Shown piece after piece: positions 25,128 to 33,218 of a stretch of 38,661 nt of DNA. Location of the stretch: assembly GCA_902782665.1 (NCBI GenBank), contig CACZOA010000113.1, positions 1 through 38,661 of the forward strand. The letters run 5' to 3'. The first letter of the stretch is position 1, and each line of letters starts with the position of its first letter. This DNA comes from an uncultured Bacteroidales bacterium (GTDB lineage Bacteria > Bacteroidota > Bacteroidia > Bacteroidales > Paludibacteraceae). The translations under genes and the position numbers were made by a program. The notes beneath the pieces are model-generated. The model was not told where the DNA came from and did no database searches. It was given only the letters and a program-made list of their open reading frames with translations.

Positions 25128-25730
25128 TTATGCTTTCACAAAAAGTCTTCTGACATTGCATCCAAGCAGATTACCGAAAATGCTTAACAGGTATGTGACA
25201 AGCAAAGCTGTTTCAAATTTTCCACCATGGAACAGATACAAAGCATAATAAAAACTGTCTGCTATACTATGGTAGAATCCACACAAAATGAATAGAGGCA
25301 CACCGAACAAAATACCTAGTGGAGTGTTTTTCTTATACATGAACACAGCCATCTCCATGATGAATCCACAGAAAATTGCTTTTATTATCGCTTCCAAAGC
25401 AGTGGCATTCAATCTGTTGTTTATTATAGACTGCAGATTGGAAATGACTCCATCACCGGCAACAACAGACAACATCAAAGCGACAATCGTAGTGCCGACA
25501 ACATTAAACAACAAAATCCATCCAAGGACAGGATAATAGATGTCATCAGACTTGTTGAGTGATACAGAACCTGCCTTACCAGTGTATAGATGCAATCCTA
25601 TATAGCATACACCAAGAAGACCGAATGCGAACATACACGCACCCACAATACCACTTACTGTCAGATAGATATAACCTGCGACTGCGATAAAAATACCAGC
25701 TAGAATAGAGCTTTTGAAAACTTTCTGCAT
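25128..25730 (-). CDS. Formate/nitrite transporter (FNT) family channel, short form
   Basis: 200 residues with six membrane helices. FNT features: the LYTGKAG turn (like LFTG in FocA/NirC), KAIFCGFIMEMAVFMYKK, the conserved GFYHSIADSF segment bearing the pore His, and the terminal GNLLGCNVRRLF (like GN..GG). FNT channels pass formate, nitrite, hydrosulfide or lactate across the inner membrane. FocA is about 285 residues; this one lacks the N-terminal cytoplasmic helix and has short loops. The substrate is unknown. A full promoter lies upstream (25784-25815). Confidence 0.8.
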   Translation of the reverse strand: MQKVFKSSILAGIFIAVAGYIYLTVSGIVGACMFAFGLLGVCYIGLHLYTGKAGSVSLNKSDDIYYPVLGWILLFNVVGTTIVALMLSVVAGDGVISNLQSIINNRLNATALEAIIKAIFCGFIMEMAVFMYKKNTPLGILFGVPLFILCGFYHSIADSFYYALYLFHGGKFETALLVTYLLSIFGNLLGCNVRRLFVKA

Positions 25731-25783
25731 ATCCTCTACTTTTTCAAATTGGAAAAATGAATAATTATAATTTTAATGTGGGG

Positions 25784-25815
25784 CAAAATTACAAATATTT
25801 TTTCTCTCAAACAAA
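25784..25815 (-). promoter_or_regulatory. Promoter of the FNT gene
   Basis: On the minus strand TTTG (25812-25815), exactly 20 nt, then TAATTTTG (25784-25791): a perfect consensus. The leader to the ATG at 25730 is about 45 nt. Confidence 0.7.
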
Positions 25816-25861
25816 CTAACGTATAAATACACAAAACACTTACACAATCTATTCATAAAAC

Positions 25862-25889
25862 AAAAAGAGGTTGGATTTCTCCAACCTCT
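25862..25889 (-). terminator. Intrinsic terminator of the glycogen operon
   Basis: On the minus strand AGAGGTTGGA-GAAA-TCCAACCTCT (25866-25889): a 10-bp perfect stem with a GAAA tetraloop, followed by TTTTG. It is 27 bases after the glgP stop. Confidence 0.9.
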
Positions 25890-25916
25890 CTATATAACTG
25901 TCTGTAACGACGTCGA

Positions 25917-28481
25917 TTAGAACCAACGAGTGTAGCAGAAGTCCATCTTGTGAGCAAGCAAGCTGCTCTTAGGGAACATACGGAATGCGTACTTGTAAGT
26001 ATCAGCCTCCTCGATAACGATGTTAGCCTTGTAGAACAATCTTGTGCCCTCCTGCTTGTACATCTCCATCTCTACTACCTTGTAGATCTTATCGTGACCC
26101 TTCTCATTCTTGTTTGAGATAACGATATCAACACCGATACCATTGTCACCAAGACCATTAACGTTAAGAACAACCTCAAACTGGTTCTTATCACCAACCT
26201 CAGGATTAGTCAACAACTTCTCAGGAATCTCAGCCTGCTCGATTGTGATGTTATCCCAACCTGCAGCGATCTTCTCTTTCCAAGCAGCGATTTCCTTAGC
26301 CTTAGCGTAACCATTTGCAGAAACCTCGTCGTATGCCTTCTGTAGCTTGTTGTAGAAACGATCTACATAGTCATCCAACTGACGCTTCATTGTATAGTTA
26401 GGAGTGATCTGCATGAATGAGTTCTTGATTGTCTGTACCCACTCAGGAGAGTAACCCTTTGAGTTAGTAGCGTAGTACTTAGGGATAATCTCTTTCTCAA
26501 GTAGGTTATAGATAGTAGCAGCATCAAGCTGATCCTGGTATGGCTGATAATCGTAAGTTCTGTGCTCAGTCAATGCCCAACCTGCACCCTCACGGTAGCC
26601 TTCATACCACCAACCATCCTTAACGGAGAAGTTGATTGTACCGTTCATCAAAGCCTTCTCACCAGATGTACCAGATGCCTCAAGTGGACGAGTTGGTGTG
26701 TTCAACCAAATATCAACACCTGAGATAAGCTTCTTAGCAAGAGCCATATCATAGTTCTCCAAGAAGATAACCTTACCCTGGAACTCAGGCATACGAGAGA
26801 TCTCGATGATTCTCTTGATCAAGCCCTGACCACCACCGTCAGCTGGGTGAGCCTTACCAGTGAAGAAGAACTGAACTGGAGCCTTGTCGTTGTTTACGAT
26901 CTGAGACAAACGCTTCAAATCAGAGAACAACAAGTGAGCACGCTTATATGTAGCGAAACGACGGCCGAATCCGATTGTCAACGCATTTGGATTGATCTTC
27001 TCAGTGATTGCCAACACCTGTGTTGGATCTCCCTGATTCTTCAACCATGTAGCCTTATACTGAACCTTGATGAAATCGATCAAACGGTTCTTCAAAGCCA
27101 ACTTAGTCTCCCAGATCTTAGCATCGTCAACCTTATTGATTGGTGCCCAAGTAGATTCCTTAGACTGTTTTGCGATATAATCAGCTCCGAATGTAGACTC
27201 AAACAAAGCCTTCCAAGAGCGGTCTGCCCATGTTGGCATGTGAACACCGTTTGTAACGTATCCTACATGCAACTCCTCTGGGAAGTAACCCTTCCAAATT
27301 GGAGCGAACATCTTCTTTGATACCTCACCGTGCAACCAAGACACACCGTTTGACTCCTGGCATAGGTTACATGCGAACACTGACATAGAGAATTTCTCTC
27401 CCTTGTCACCTGGGTTCTCACGTCCTAGATCCATCAAGTCATCCCAAGAGATGCCAAGACGCTCAGCGAACTTGTACATGTATCTTCCGAACAAGCTCTC
27501 ATCGAACTTATCGTGACCAGCTGGCACTGGAGTATGAACAGTGTAAAGAGCAGATGCGTGAACAACCTCCTTAGCCTGCTCGAATGTCATACCTTCCTTC
27601 TCAATGTAATCAACCAAACGCTGAAGGTTAAGAAGTGCAGCGTGACCCTCGTTGCAGTGGTAGATGTCCTTCTTGATGCCAAGTTTCTGTAGCATCAACA
27701 CACCACCGATACCAAGCAAGTACTCCTGCTTCAAACGGTTCTCCCAGTCTCCACCGTATAGCTGGTGAGTGATTGAACGGTCGTAATCTGGATTCTGCTC
27801 GATGTCTGTATCTAGCAAATATAGATCAACACGTCCTACAGCCACTTTCCAGATGTTAGAGTAGATTGTACGGTCGTAGTAAGGCACCTCAAGAATGATT
27901 GGGTTACCGTCCTTGTCCTTAACCTGCTCTAGTGGAAGAGTAGAGAAATTCTGTGGCTCGTAAACAGCGATCTGATCTCCGTCCATTGAGATAGACTGAG
28001 TGAAATATCCATATCTGTAAAGGAATCCGACTGCACACATGTTGATGTTTGAGTCAGAAGCCTCCTTCAAGTAGTCTCCAGCCAACACTCCTAGACCACC
28101 AGAGTAGATTTTTAGAATGTCAGTCAAACCATACTCCATAGAGAAGTAAGCAACCGATGGCTTGCTAGCCTGGTTCTTCTTATCCATGTAAGCCTTGAAG
28201 TTCTTGTACACTGAATCAATCTCTTTTGCGAAATCAGCGTCCTTTGCTACTTCGTTAAGGCGCTTGATATTCACTTTTGAAAGGAAAAGAACTGGGTTCT
28301 TGCCAGATGCCTCCCATGTTGCAGGGTCAATCTTCTCGAAAAGGTCTGTTGCCTCCTCGTTCCAAACCCACCATAGGTTCTTTGCCAAAGTCTGTAGCTT
28401 CTCAAGCTTTGCAGGAATCTTAGCTGTAGTAGTAAGTTCTCTCCAAGCAGACTGATTTGTGTTGCTAGTCTTAACTTTCAT
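25917..28481 (-). CDS. glgP: Alpha-glucan (glycogen) phosphorylase, GT35
   Basis: 854 residues. The N-terminal DUF3417-like region (LAKNLWWVWNEEATDLFEKI) precedes the phosphorylase core: SMEYGLTDILKIYSGGLGVLAGDYLK, CNEGHAALLNLQRL, YVTNGVHMPTW, and the PLP-site block EASGTSGEKALMNG with its Lys, then DGWWYEGYREGAGWAL. It belongs to the alpha-glucan phosphorylases that release glucose-1-phosphate from storage glucan with phosphate. It is the second gene of the operon, 39 nt after glycogen synthase, so synthesis and breakdown enzymes are made from one mRNA, which implies control by metabolites rather than transcription. Confidence 0.95.
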   Translation of the reverse strand: MKVKTSNTNQSAWRELTTTAKIPAKLEKLQTLAKNLWWVWNEEATDLFEKIDPATWEASGKNPVLFLSKVNIKRLNEVAKDADFAKEIDSVYKNFKAYMDKKNQASKPSVAYFSMEYGLTDILKIYSGGLGVLAGDYLKEASDSNINMCAVGFLYRYGYFTQSISMDGDQIAVYEPQNFSTLPLEQVKDKDGNPIILEVPYYDRTIYSNIWKVAVGRVDLYLLDTDIEQNPDYDRSITHQLYGGDWENRLKQEYLLGIGGVLMLQKLGIKKDIYHCNEGHAALLNLQRLVDYIEKEGMTFEQAKEVVHASALYTVHTPVPAGHDKFDESLFGRYMYKFAERLGISWDDLMDLGRENPGDKGEKFSMSVFACNLCQESNGVSWLHGEVSKKMFAPIWKGYFPEELHVGYVTNGVHMPTWADRSWKALFESTFGADYIAKQSKESTWAPINKVDDAKIWETKLALKNRLIDFIKVQYKATWLKNQGDPTQVLAITEKINPNALTIGFGRRFATYKRAHLLFSDLKRLSQIVNNDKAPVQFFFTGKAHPADGGGQGLIKRIIEISRMPEFQGKVIFLENYDMALAKKLISGVDIWLNTPTRPLEASGTSGEKALMNGTINFSVKDGWWYEGYREGAGWALTEHRTYDYQPYQDQLDAATIYNLLEKEIIPKYYATNSKGYSPEWVQTIKNSFMQITPNYTMKRQLDDYVDRFYNKLQKAYDEVSANGYAKAKEIAAWKEKIAAGWDNITIEQAEIPEKLLTNPEVGDKNQFEVVLNVNGLGDNGIGVDIVISNKNEKGHDKIYKVVEMEMYKQEGTRLFYKANIVIEEADTYKYAFRMFPKSSLLAHKMDFCYTRWF

Positions 28482-28520
28482 AACACTTATTTTTAGTATA
28501 CTATTTTCTTTATTTAACTC

Positions 28521-30233
28521 TCATTTTTTCTTCGCACAGCTGCGACGTTTCGGTTTCTCGACTGTCTCAGTTGTCTGTTTTGTAGACGGTGCTTTCTTCA
28601 CAGCACTCTTCTTCGCTCCTTTAGCCAATGCCTTGTCGTAAGCCTCAACATAAGATGCGATAAATTTGCTCCATGAAGCTTTGTCAGCAAACGCTTTTGA
28701 TTTCTCCGATGTTTTAGAGACATCCGCGTCTTTCATCTTTGAGAATGCAACAACCTCATTTTCAATACGTGAAGCAACCTCATCGAAATTGAAATCAGTA
28801 CGGTTGATAACAGCCACACCGTTGCTGATTGAATCAGACTTCTTCGACTCTTTCTTTACCCACAATCCGAATCCTGCCTTGTCTGTGGTGATTGTCGGAA
28901 CTCCGAATGCCACACTTTCCAATGGAGTGTAACCCCATGGCTCATAGTATGACGCAAACACTGTCAAGTCCAGACCAGGCAACAGATCGTAGTAGCTCAT
29001 ATTAAATATGCCATCATTGCCGTCAAGCAGACATGGCACATAAATAACCTTCACCTTATGGTTCTCCTGATTGTCAAGGCCATAATTACCAATTGCATTA
29101 AGAATCTCATTATTCCATGGCTCATTCACCTCATGAGTCGGAACTTTCCAATCCAACTGATTCTTGCCCTTGCTGTTAAGTTTCTCCTGCAAATCTGTGC
29201 GTGGACACTTAACCCAGGATGGCACCATTATAAATGCAACGATCTCTCTATCCAAGTTTGGATTCTCATCCAACTGTTTCAACGACTTGACAAAGACATC
29301 GATACCTTTGTTTCTCCACTCGAATCTACCGCTTGTAGCGATGAAAAGAGCATTCTTCTGCAGTTTATAACCCAACAAAGCCTCAGCAACTTTTGTCATT
29401 TTGCTGCGGGCATTCTTGCGAGCCTTTTCCATCTTGTCTCCTGTTGGCACGAAATCAGATTCGAAACCGTTTGGAGTTACAAATGCCGGAATATCAAGCA
29501 ACTGCTTGCACTCATCGGCAGTAAGATTTGACACGGTAGTGAAGCAATCCGCATTGTGTGCAGCGGCCTTCTCTATCGAATGCTTATTTGCGACGCCTAG
29601 TTCGCCAGCCATCTGATCTCCGTTATAGGCTGTGAAATATGCGTAAAGCTGCTTATTATTGAAACAGATTGAACGGCCAGTTGTAGTGGCATGAGTAGTG
29701 AACACAGTCTTAACCTGTGGGCAACGACTCTTTACATACAACAATCCGGATGCAACCTGCCATTCATGGAAATGTGCGACAACACCTGCGTCTGCACATT
29801 TATTGAAATTCACAAAACTTTCGACAACCTTTCCTGCAGCCATACCAAATACGGCACAATCGTGGTAGTCGCCAACCGCTCCAAGAGAATTGACGCCGAA
29901 CTTTTCCCACATCTCTCCATAGAAAGCATCTTTTTCAGCAAAGAAAGGTTTGTAATCAACCAAAATAACCAAAGGATTTCCTGGCACATTCCAAGTGCCG
30001 ACACGTACAGCCAACCCCTCTTTTGCGGCAGCTGCCTTCCAAGACTTAAGAGCAGTCTTGTTTTCCTTAAAATATATGTTGTCTTCGTTTCCGAAATCAG
30101 GTCCGATAAAAATCAAATGGTCTCCAAGTATATCCCCTAACGCTTTGGCGTGTGTGGATAAGACCGTATAAATACCGCCATTCTTATTGCAGACTTCCCA
30201 ACTTGTTTCTATCACATAGTTGTCCTTATCCAT
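28521..30233 (-). CDS. Glycogen synthase, GT3 (eukaryote-like) family
   Basis: 570 residues. It starts VIETSWEVCNKNGGIYTVLSTHA, the GT3 N-terminus that contacts the sugar nucleotide, and has HFHEWQVASGLLY, TTHATTTGR, VTPNG, SGRFEWRNKGIDVFVK and the donor-site block YEPWGYTPLESVAFGVPTI with the E-x7-E pair. GT3 enzymes extend glycogen using UDP-glucose; Bacteroidetes use this family rather than bacterial GT5 GlgA alone. The last 35 residues are a Lys-rich tail (GAKKSAVKKAPS, PKRRSCAKKK) that is probably disordered. It is first in the operon with glgP; a -7 element is at 30267-30274. Confidence 0.93.
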   Translation of the reverse strand: MDKDNYVIETSWEVCNKNGGIYTVLSTHAKALGDILGDHLIFIGPDFGNEDNIYFKENKTALKSWKAAAAKEGLAVRVGTWNVPGNPLVILVDYKPFFAEKDAFYGEMWEKFGVNSLGAVGDYHDCAVFGMAAGKVVESFVNFNKCADAGVVAHFHEWQVASGLLYVKSRCPQVKTVFTTHATTTGRSICFNNKQLYAYFTAYNGDQMAGELGVANKHSIEKAAAHNADCFTTVSNLTADECKQLLDIPAFVTPNGFESDFVPTGDKMEKARKNARSKMTKVAEALLGYKLQKNALFIATSGRFEWRNKGIDVFVKSLKQLDENPNLDREIVAFIMVPSWVKCPRTDLQEKLNSKGKNQLDWKVPTHEVNEPWNNEILNAIGNYGLDNQENHKVKVIYVPCLLDGNDGIFNMSYYDLLPGLDLTVFASYYEPWGYTPLESVAFGVPTITTDKAGFGLWVKKESKKSDSISNGVAVINRTDFNFDEVASRIENEVVAFSKMKDADVSKTSEKSKAFADKASWSKFIASYVEAYDKALAKGAKKSAVKKAPSTKQTTETVEKPKRRSCAKKK

Positions 30234-30266
30234 AATCCTTTTATTTTATTATGTAGTTCTTATGCA

Positions 30267-30274
30267 AAAATAAT
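30267..30274 (-). promoter_or_regulatory. -7 element of the glycogen operon
   Basis: TATTTTTG on the minus strand, matching TAnnTTTG, 34 nt before the ATG at 30233. No good -33 TTTG at 19-21 nt is visible. Confidence 0.45.
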
Positions 30275-30355
30275 AATATTCACAATAAAATAACTATAAA
30301 AAACAAGAAAATGCCCAACAACATACTATTTATATGCATTATTTGGCATAAAAAC

Positions 30356-30730
30356 TCACTTTTTAGCGATACACTCAATTTCAACCAGTCCGCCCTTAGG
30401 CAATTTGGACACTTCTACACACGAACGAGCAGGATAAGGTTTGCTAAAGAATGTGGCATACACTTCGTTAACTGCGGCAAAAGCACTCAAATCTGTAATG
30501 AAAACCGAAGTCTTCACAACATTTGAATAATCGCATCCAGAAGCTTTCAGAATCTCACCGATATTCTTCAACGACTGTTTTGCCTGCTCTACTACGTCTG
30601 GTGACAAAGAGCCGTCTGCTGGATTCAATCCTAACTGACCAGAAACGAAAATCATATCGCCTGCTTCTATTGCTTGGCTGTATGGTCCAACAGCCGACGG
30701 TGCATTATTTGTAGAAATTTCTTTATTCAT
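30356..30730 (-). CDS. ridA: RidA-family enamine/imine deaminase
   Basis: 124 residues, full length for the family. Signatures: APSAVGPYSQAIEAGDMIFVSGQLG at the start, GCDYSNVVKTSVFITDL in the middle, and YPARSCVEVSKLPKGGLVEIECIA at the end with the substrate-binding Arg and the conserved Glu. RidA hydrolyses reactive enamines and imines produced by PLP enzymes to the keto acid and ammonia, protecting other PLP enzymes in the cytoplasm. It is a single gene between the glycogen operon and the helicase. Confidence 0.95.
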   Translation of the reverse strand: MNKEISTNNAPSAVGPYSQAIEAGDMIFVSGQLGLNPADGSLSPDVVEQAKQSLKNIGEILKASGCDYSNVVKTSVFITDLSAFAAVNEVYATFFSKPYPARSCVEVSKLPKGGLVEIECIAKK

Positions 30731-30777
30731 AATTCACATTTTTTGCGGGATCATCTGTCAATCCCCAGTTCGTTAAA

Positions 30778-30794
30778 AGAACCATTATGGTTCT
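30778..30794 (-). terminator. Weak terminator-like hairpin after the pcrA-like gene
   Basis: On the minus strand AGAACC-ATAAT-GGTTCT (30778-30794) followed by TTTTAA. The stem is only 6 bp, so the assignment is tentative. It lies 63 bases after the helicase stop. Confidence 0.35.
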
Positions 30795-30856
30795 CTACAA
30801 AATTATGTAATTTATTCAACAATCGCAATTTTCAATTGGAAAAAGAGAACATTTTA

Positions 30857-33199
30857 CTACGCATTTATCACTTGCATATTCGCAGCCGCGTATGCAAGGA
30901 ATATTCGTTTCAATCCACAATGGTTGAATTCAATGAAAGCTTTCGTCTCTTTGCCTTCTCCTTCCAATTTGACTATCTGTCCGATACCATAGTCTTTATG
31001 CTTGACAAATGTGCCAACCTGAAACTGTGAAATATTGACAGGGCCAACCCTTCCTGCCAACATGCTCGCTGGCTTGAATCGTCCTGTTGCCAACGGATGT
31101 ACATTAGGGGCAGGACGGGAAACTGTGGATGGCTGTGCTGATTGTTGCGACGGTGATGTCGGTCTGCGAAGATTGAACTGCTGTCCGTTTTTCCAACGTG
31201 CCTCACCTCTTTCTGATGAAACAGACGCTGTGTCTCTCCACTCTTTCGGCAAAATCAATAAGTTAGGATCTATCTCTTTGATGAAACGGCTTGGATTTGC
31301 CACCTTTGGCGTCTGGCCTTCCATTCGTTGTTTGCAATATGTGATATAGCAGTTTTTCTCTGCTCTTGTGATTGCCACATACATAAGTCGGCGCTCCTCC
31401 TCAACAGATTCATCACTTGAACTTCGTTTCGACGGGAACATGCCCTCCTCCACTCCAATTATGAAGACCTCCTTAAACTCCAATCCTTTGCTGGCGTGCA
31501 CCGTCATCAATGTCACTTTATTATTGTCGTCACCCTCGTCTACACTTGTAAGCAACGCAATATCAGTAAGAAAATGATTCAAAGACAAATCGGCATCTTT
31601 TCCATCCTCCTCCAAGACTCGTGTCTTGAACTCATGCACAGAACGAAGCATCTCATCCAGATTCTGCTGACGGTTTTTGTTTTCCAACTCATTGTCTTTA
31701 TGAGCGTCAGCCCAGATTCCAGACCGTTTGATCACGGAATCTACGACGGCATAAGCATCCGTTTCCTCTGACTGTTTGCCAAAATCATTGATCATCTCAG
31801 CAAACGCAGCCACTTTATTCTTCGTGCCTTCGTTCAAGAAGTCATAATCACGGATATTATCCACCACATCCCAGAATGAAATATTCGCAGCCGCCGACTG
31901 TTCAAAAATCTTTCCGACAGTAACGTCGCCGATTCCTCTCGGAGGATCATTGACAATTCGCTTGAACGCCTCTTCATCACGATGGTTGATCGCAAGACGA
32001 CAATATGATACAATATTCTTGATATCCGCACGCTGGTAGAATGTTTTTCCTCCCCACACGCGAGACGGAATGTTTTTCTCACGGAGAGCCTTCTCAATCA
32101 GACGTGATTGTGTGTTGACACGATAAAGCACAGCGAAATCCGAATATTTGCAATCAGCCTCCTTAACTAGTCTGGCAATAGAATTCGCCACCACCTGAGC
32201 CTCTTCTCCTTCTGTATATGCTCCAAAAACACGTACTTTGTTTCCAACTTCCTGTTCTGAAAAAGCATGTTTTTCAAGCTGTTGTGTATTTTTTGCAATC
32301 AAACTGTTTGCTACATTCACGATTGTCTGTGTCGAACGGTAGTTTTGCTCCAGACGGAACACTTTAGACTCCGGATAATCGTTGGTGAACGAGAGAATAT
32401 TACGAACGTCGGCACCACGGAAACCGTAGATAGACTGAGCATCATCACCCACCACGCATAATTTATGATGCTGCCTACAAAGGTTGCGGATTATACGGTA
32501 CTGGGATGCGTTTGTATCCTGATACTCGTCGACAAGAATAAATCTGAATTTATTCTGATACTTGAACGCCACCTTATCATCATCACGCAGCAATATATTG
32601 GTATACAACAAAATATCATCAAAATCGACTGCATTGGCATTCTTGCAACGTGCAGCATATGTAGTATATAAATCTCCGAACGCATACAAGTGATCCTCTA
32701 CATCCTTTTGATGAAGTTCTGGAATCTCACGATACATCTGAGGAGTGATGAGATCATTCTTAAGACGTGATATCTTGGCATGCATTTTCTTCGGATTGTA
32801 AGTCTTGTCATCAAGTCTTTTTTCCTTTATGATTGTAGCCAAAAGATTTTGAGAATCAGTACCGTCATATATAGTGAAATCCTTGTCAAGACCGAGTTTA
32901 TCCGCCTCAGCACGAAGGATACGGGCGAAGATTGAGTGGAAAGTACCCATCCAAAGTTTACTGGCAGCCTCCGTTCCCACCACTTTTGCAATACGATCTT
33001 TCATCTCTGTCGCAGCCTTCTTGGTAAATGTCAACGCAAGAATCGATTGTGGTTTTAGACCAGACTGCAAAAGATATGCGATTTTGTATGTAAGCACTCG
33101 CGTCTTACCAGAACCAGCGCCGGCGATCACCAAAGAAGGACCATCACTATATGTGACAGCCTGACGTTGTGGTTCATTAAGGGAATTCAAATAATCCAT
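30857..33199 (-). CDS. UvrD/PcrA-type superfamily 1 DNA helicase
   Basis: 780 residues. Motifs in order: Q-motif LNEPQRQAV, Walker A GAGSGKT (27-33), TFTKKAATEM, DEYQDTN (motif II), GDDAQSIYGFRGAD (motif III), FRLEQNYRSTQTIVN (motif IV), TMTVHASKGLEFKEVFI-like block (VTLMTVHASKGLEF, motif V) and EERRLMYVAITRAEK (motif VI). The C-terminal 55 residues hold the PcrA/UvrD Tudor-like domain (GTFVKHKDYGIGQIVKLEG) that contacts RNA polymerase in other bacteria. It unwinds DNA 3'-5' in repair and replication-fork clearing. uvrB is 19 nt upstream on the same strand: repair functions are co-expressed. Confidence 0.95.
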   Translation of the reverse strand: MDYLNSLNEPQRQAVTYSDGPSLVIAGAGSGKTRVLTYKIAYLLQSGLKPQSILALTFTKKAATEMKDRIAKVVGTEAASKLWMGTFHSIFARILRAEADKLGLDKDFTIYDGTDSQNLLATIIKEKRLDDKTYNPKKMHAKISRLKNDLITPQMYREIPELHQKDVEDHLYAFGDLYTTYAARCKNANAVDFDDILLYTNILLRDDDKVAFKYQNKFRFILVDEYQDTNASQYRIIRNLCRQHHKLCVVGDDAQSIYGFRGADVRNILSFTNDYPESKVFRLEQNYRSTQTIVNVANSLIAKNTQQLEKHAFSEQEVGNKVRVFGAYTEGEEAQVVANSIARLVKEADCKYSDFAVLYRVNTQSRLIEKALREKNIPSRVWGGKTFYQRADIKNIVSYCRLAINHRDEEAFKRIVNDPPRGIGDVTVGKIFEQSAAANISFWDVVDNIRDYDFLNEGTKNKVAAFAEMINDFGKQSEETDAYAVVDSVIKRSGIWADAHKDNELENKNRQQNLDEMLRSVHEFKTRVLEEDGKDADLSLNHFLTDIALLTSVDEGDDNNKVTLMTVHASKGLEFKEVFIIGVEEGMFPSKRSSSDESVEEERRLMYVAITRAEKNCYITYCKQRMEGQTPKVANPSRFIKEIDPNLLILPKEWRDTASVSSERGEARWKNGQQFNLRRPTSPSQQSAQPSTVSRPAPNVHPLATGRFKPASMLAGRVGPVNISQFQVGTFVKHKDYGIGQIVKLEGEGKETKAFIEFNHCGLKRIFLAYAAANMQVINA

Positions 33200-33218
33200 T
33201 TTTTATATTTTATTAATC

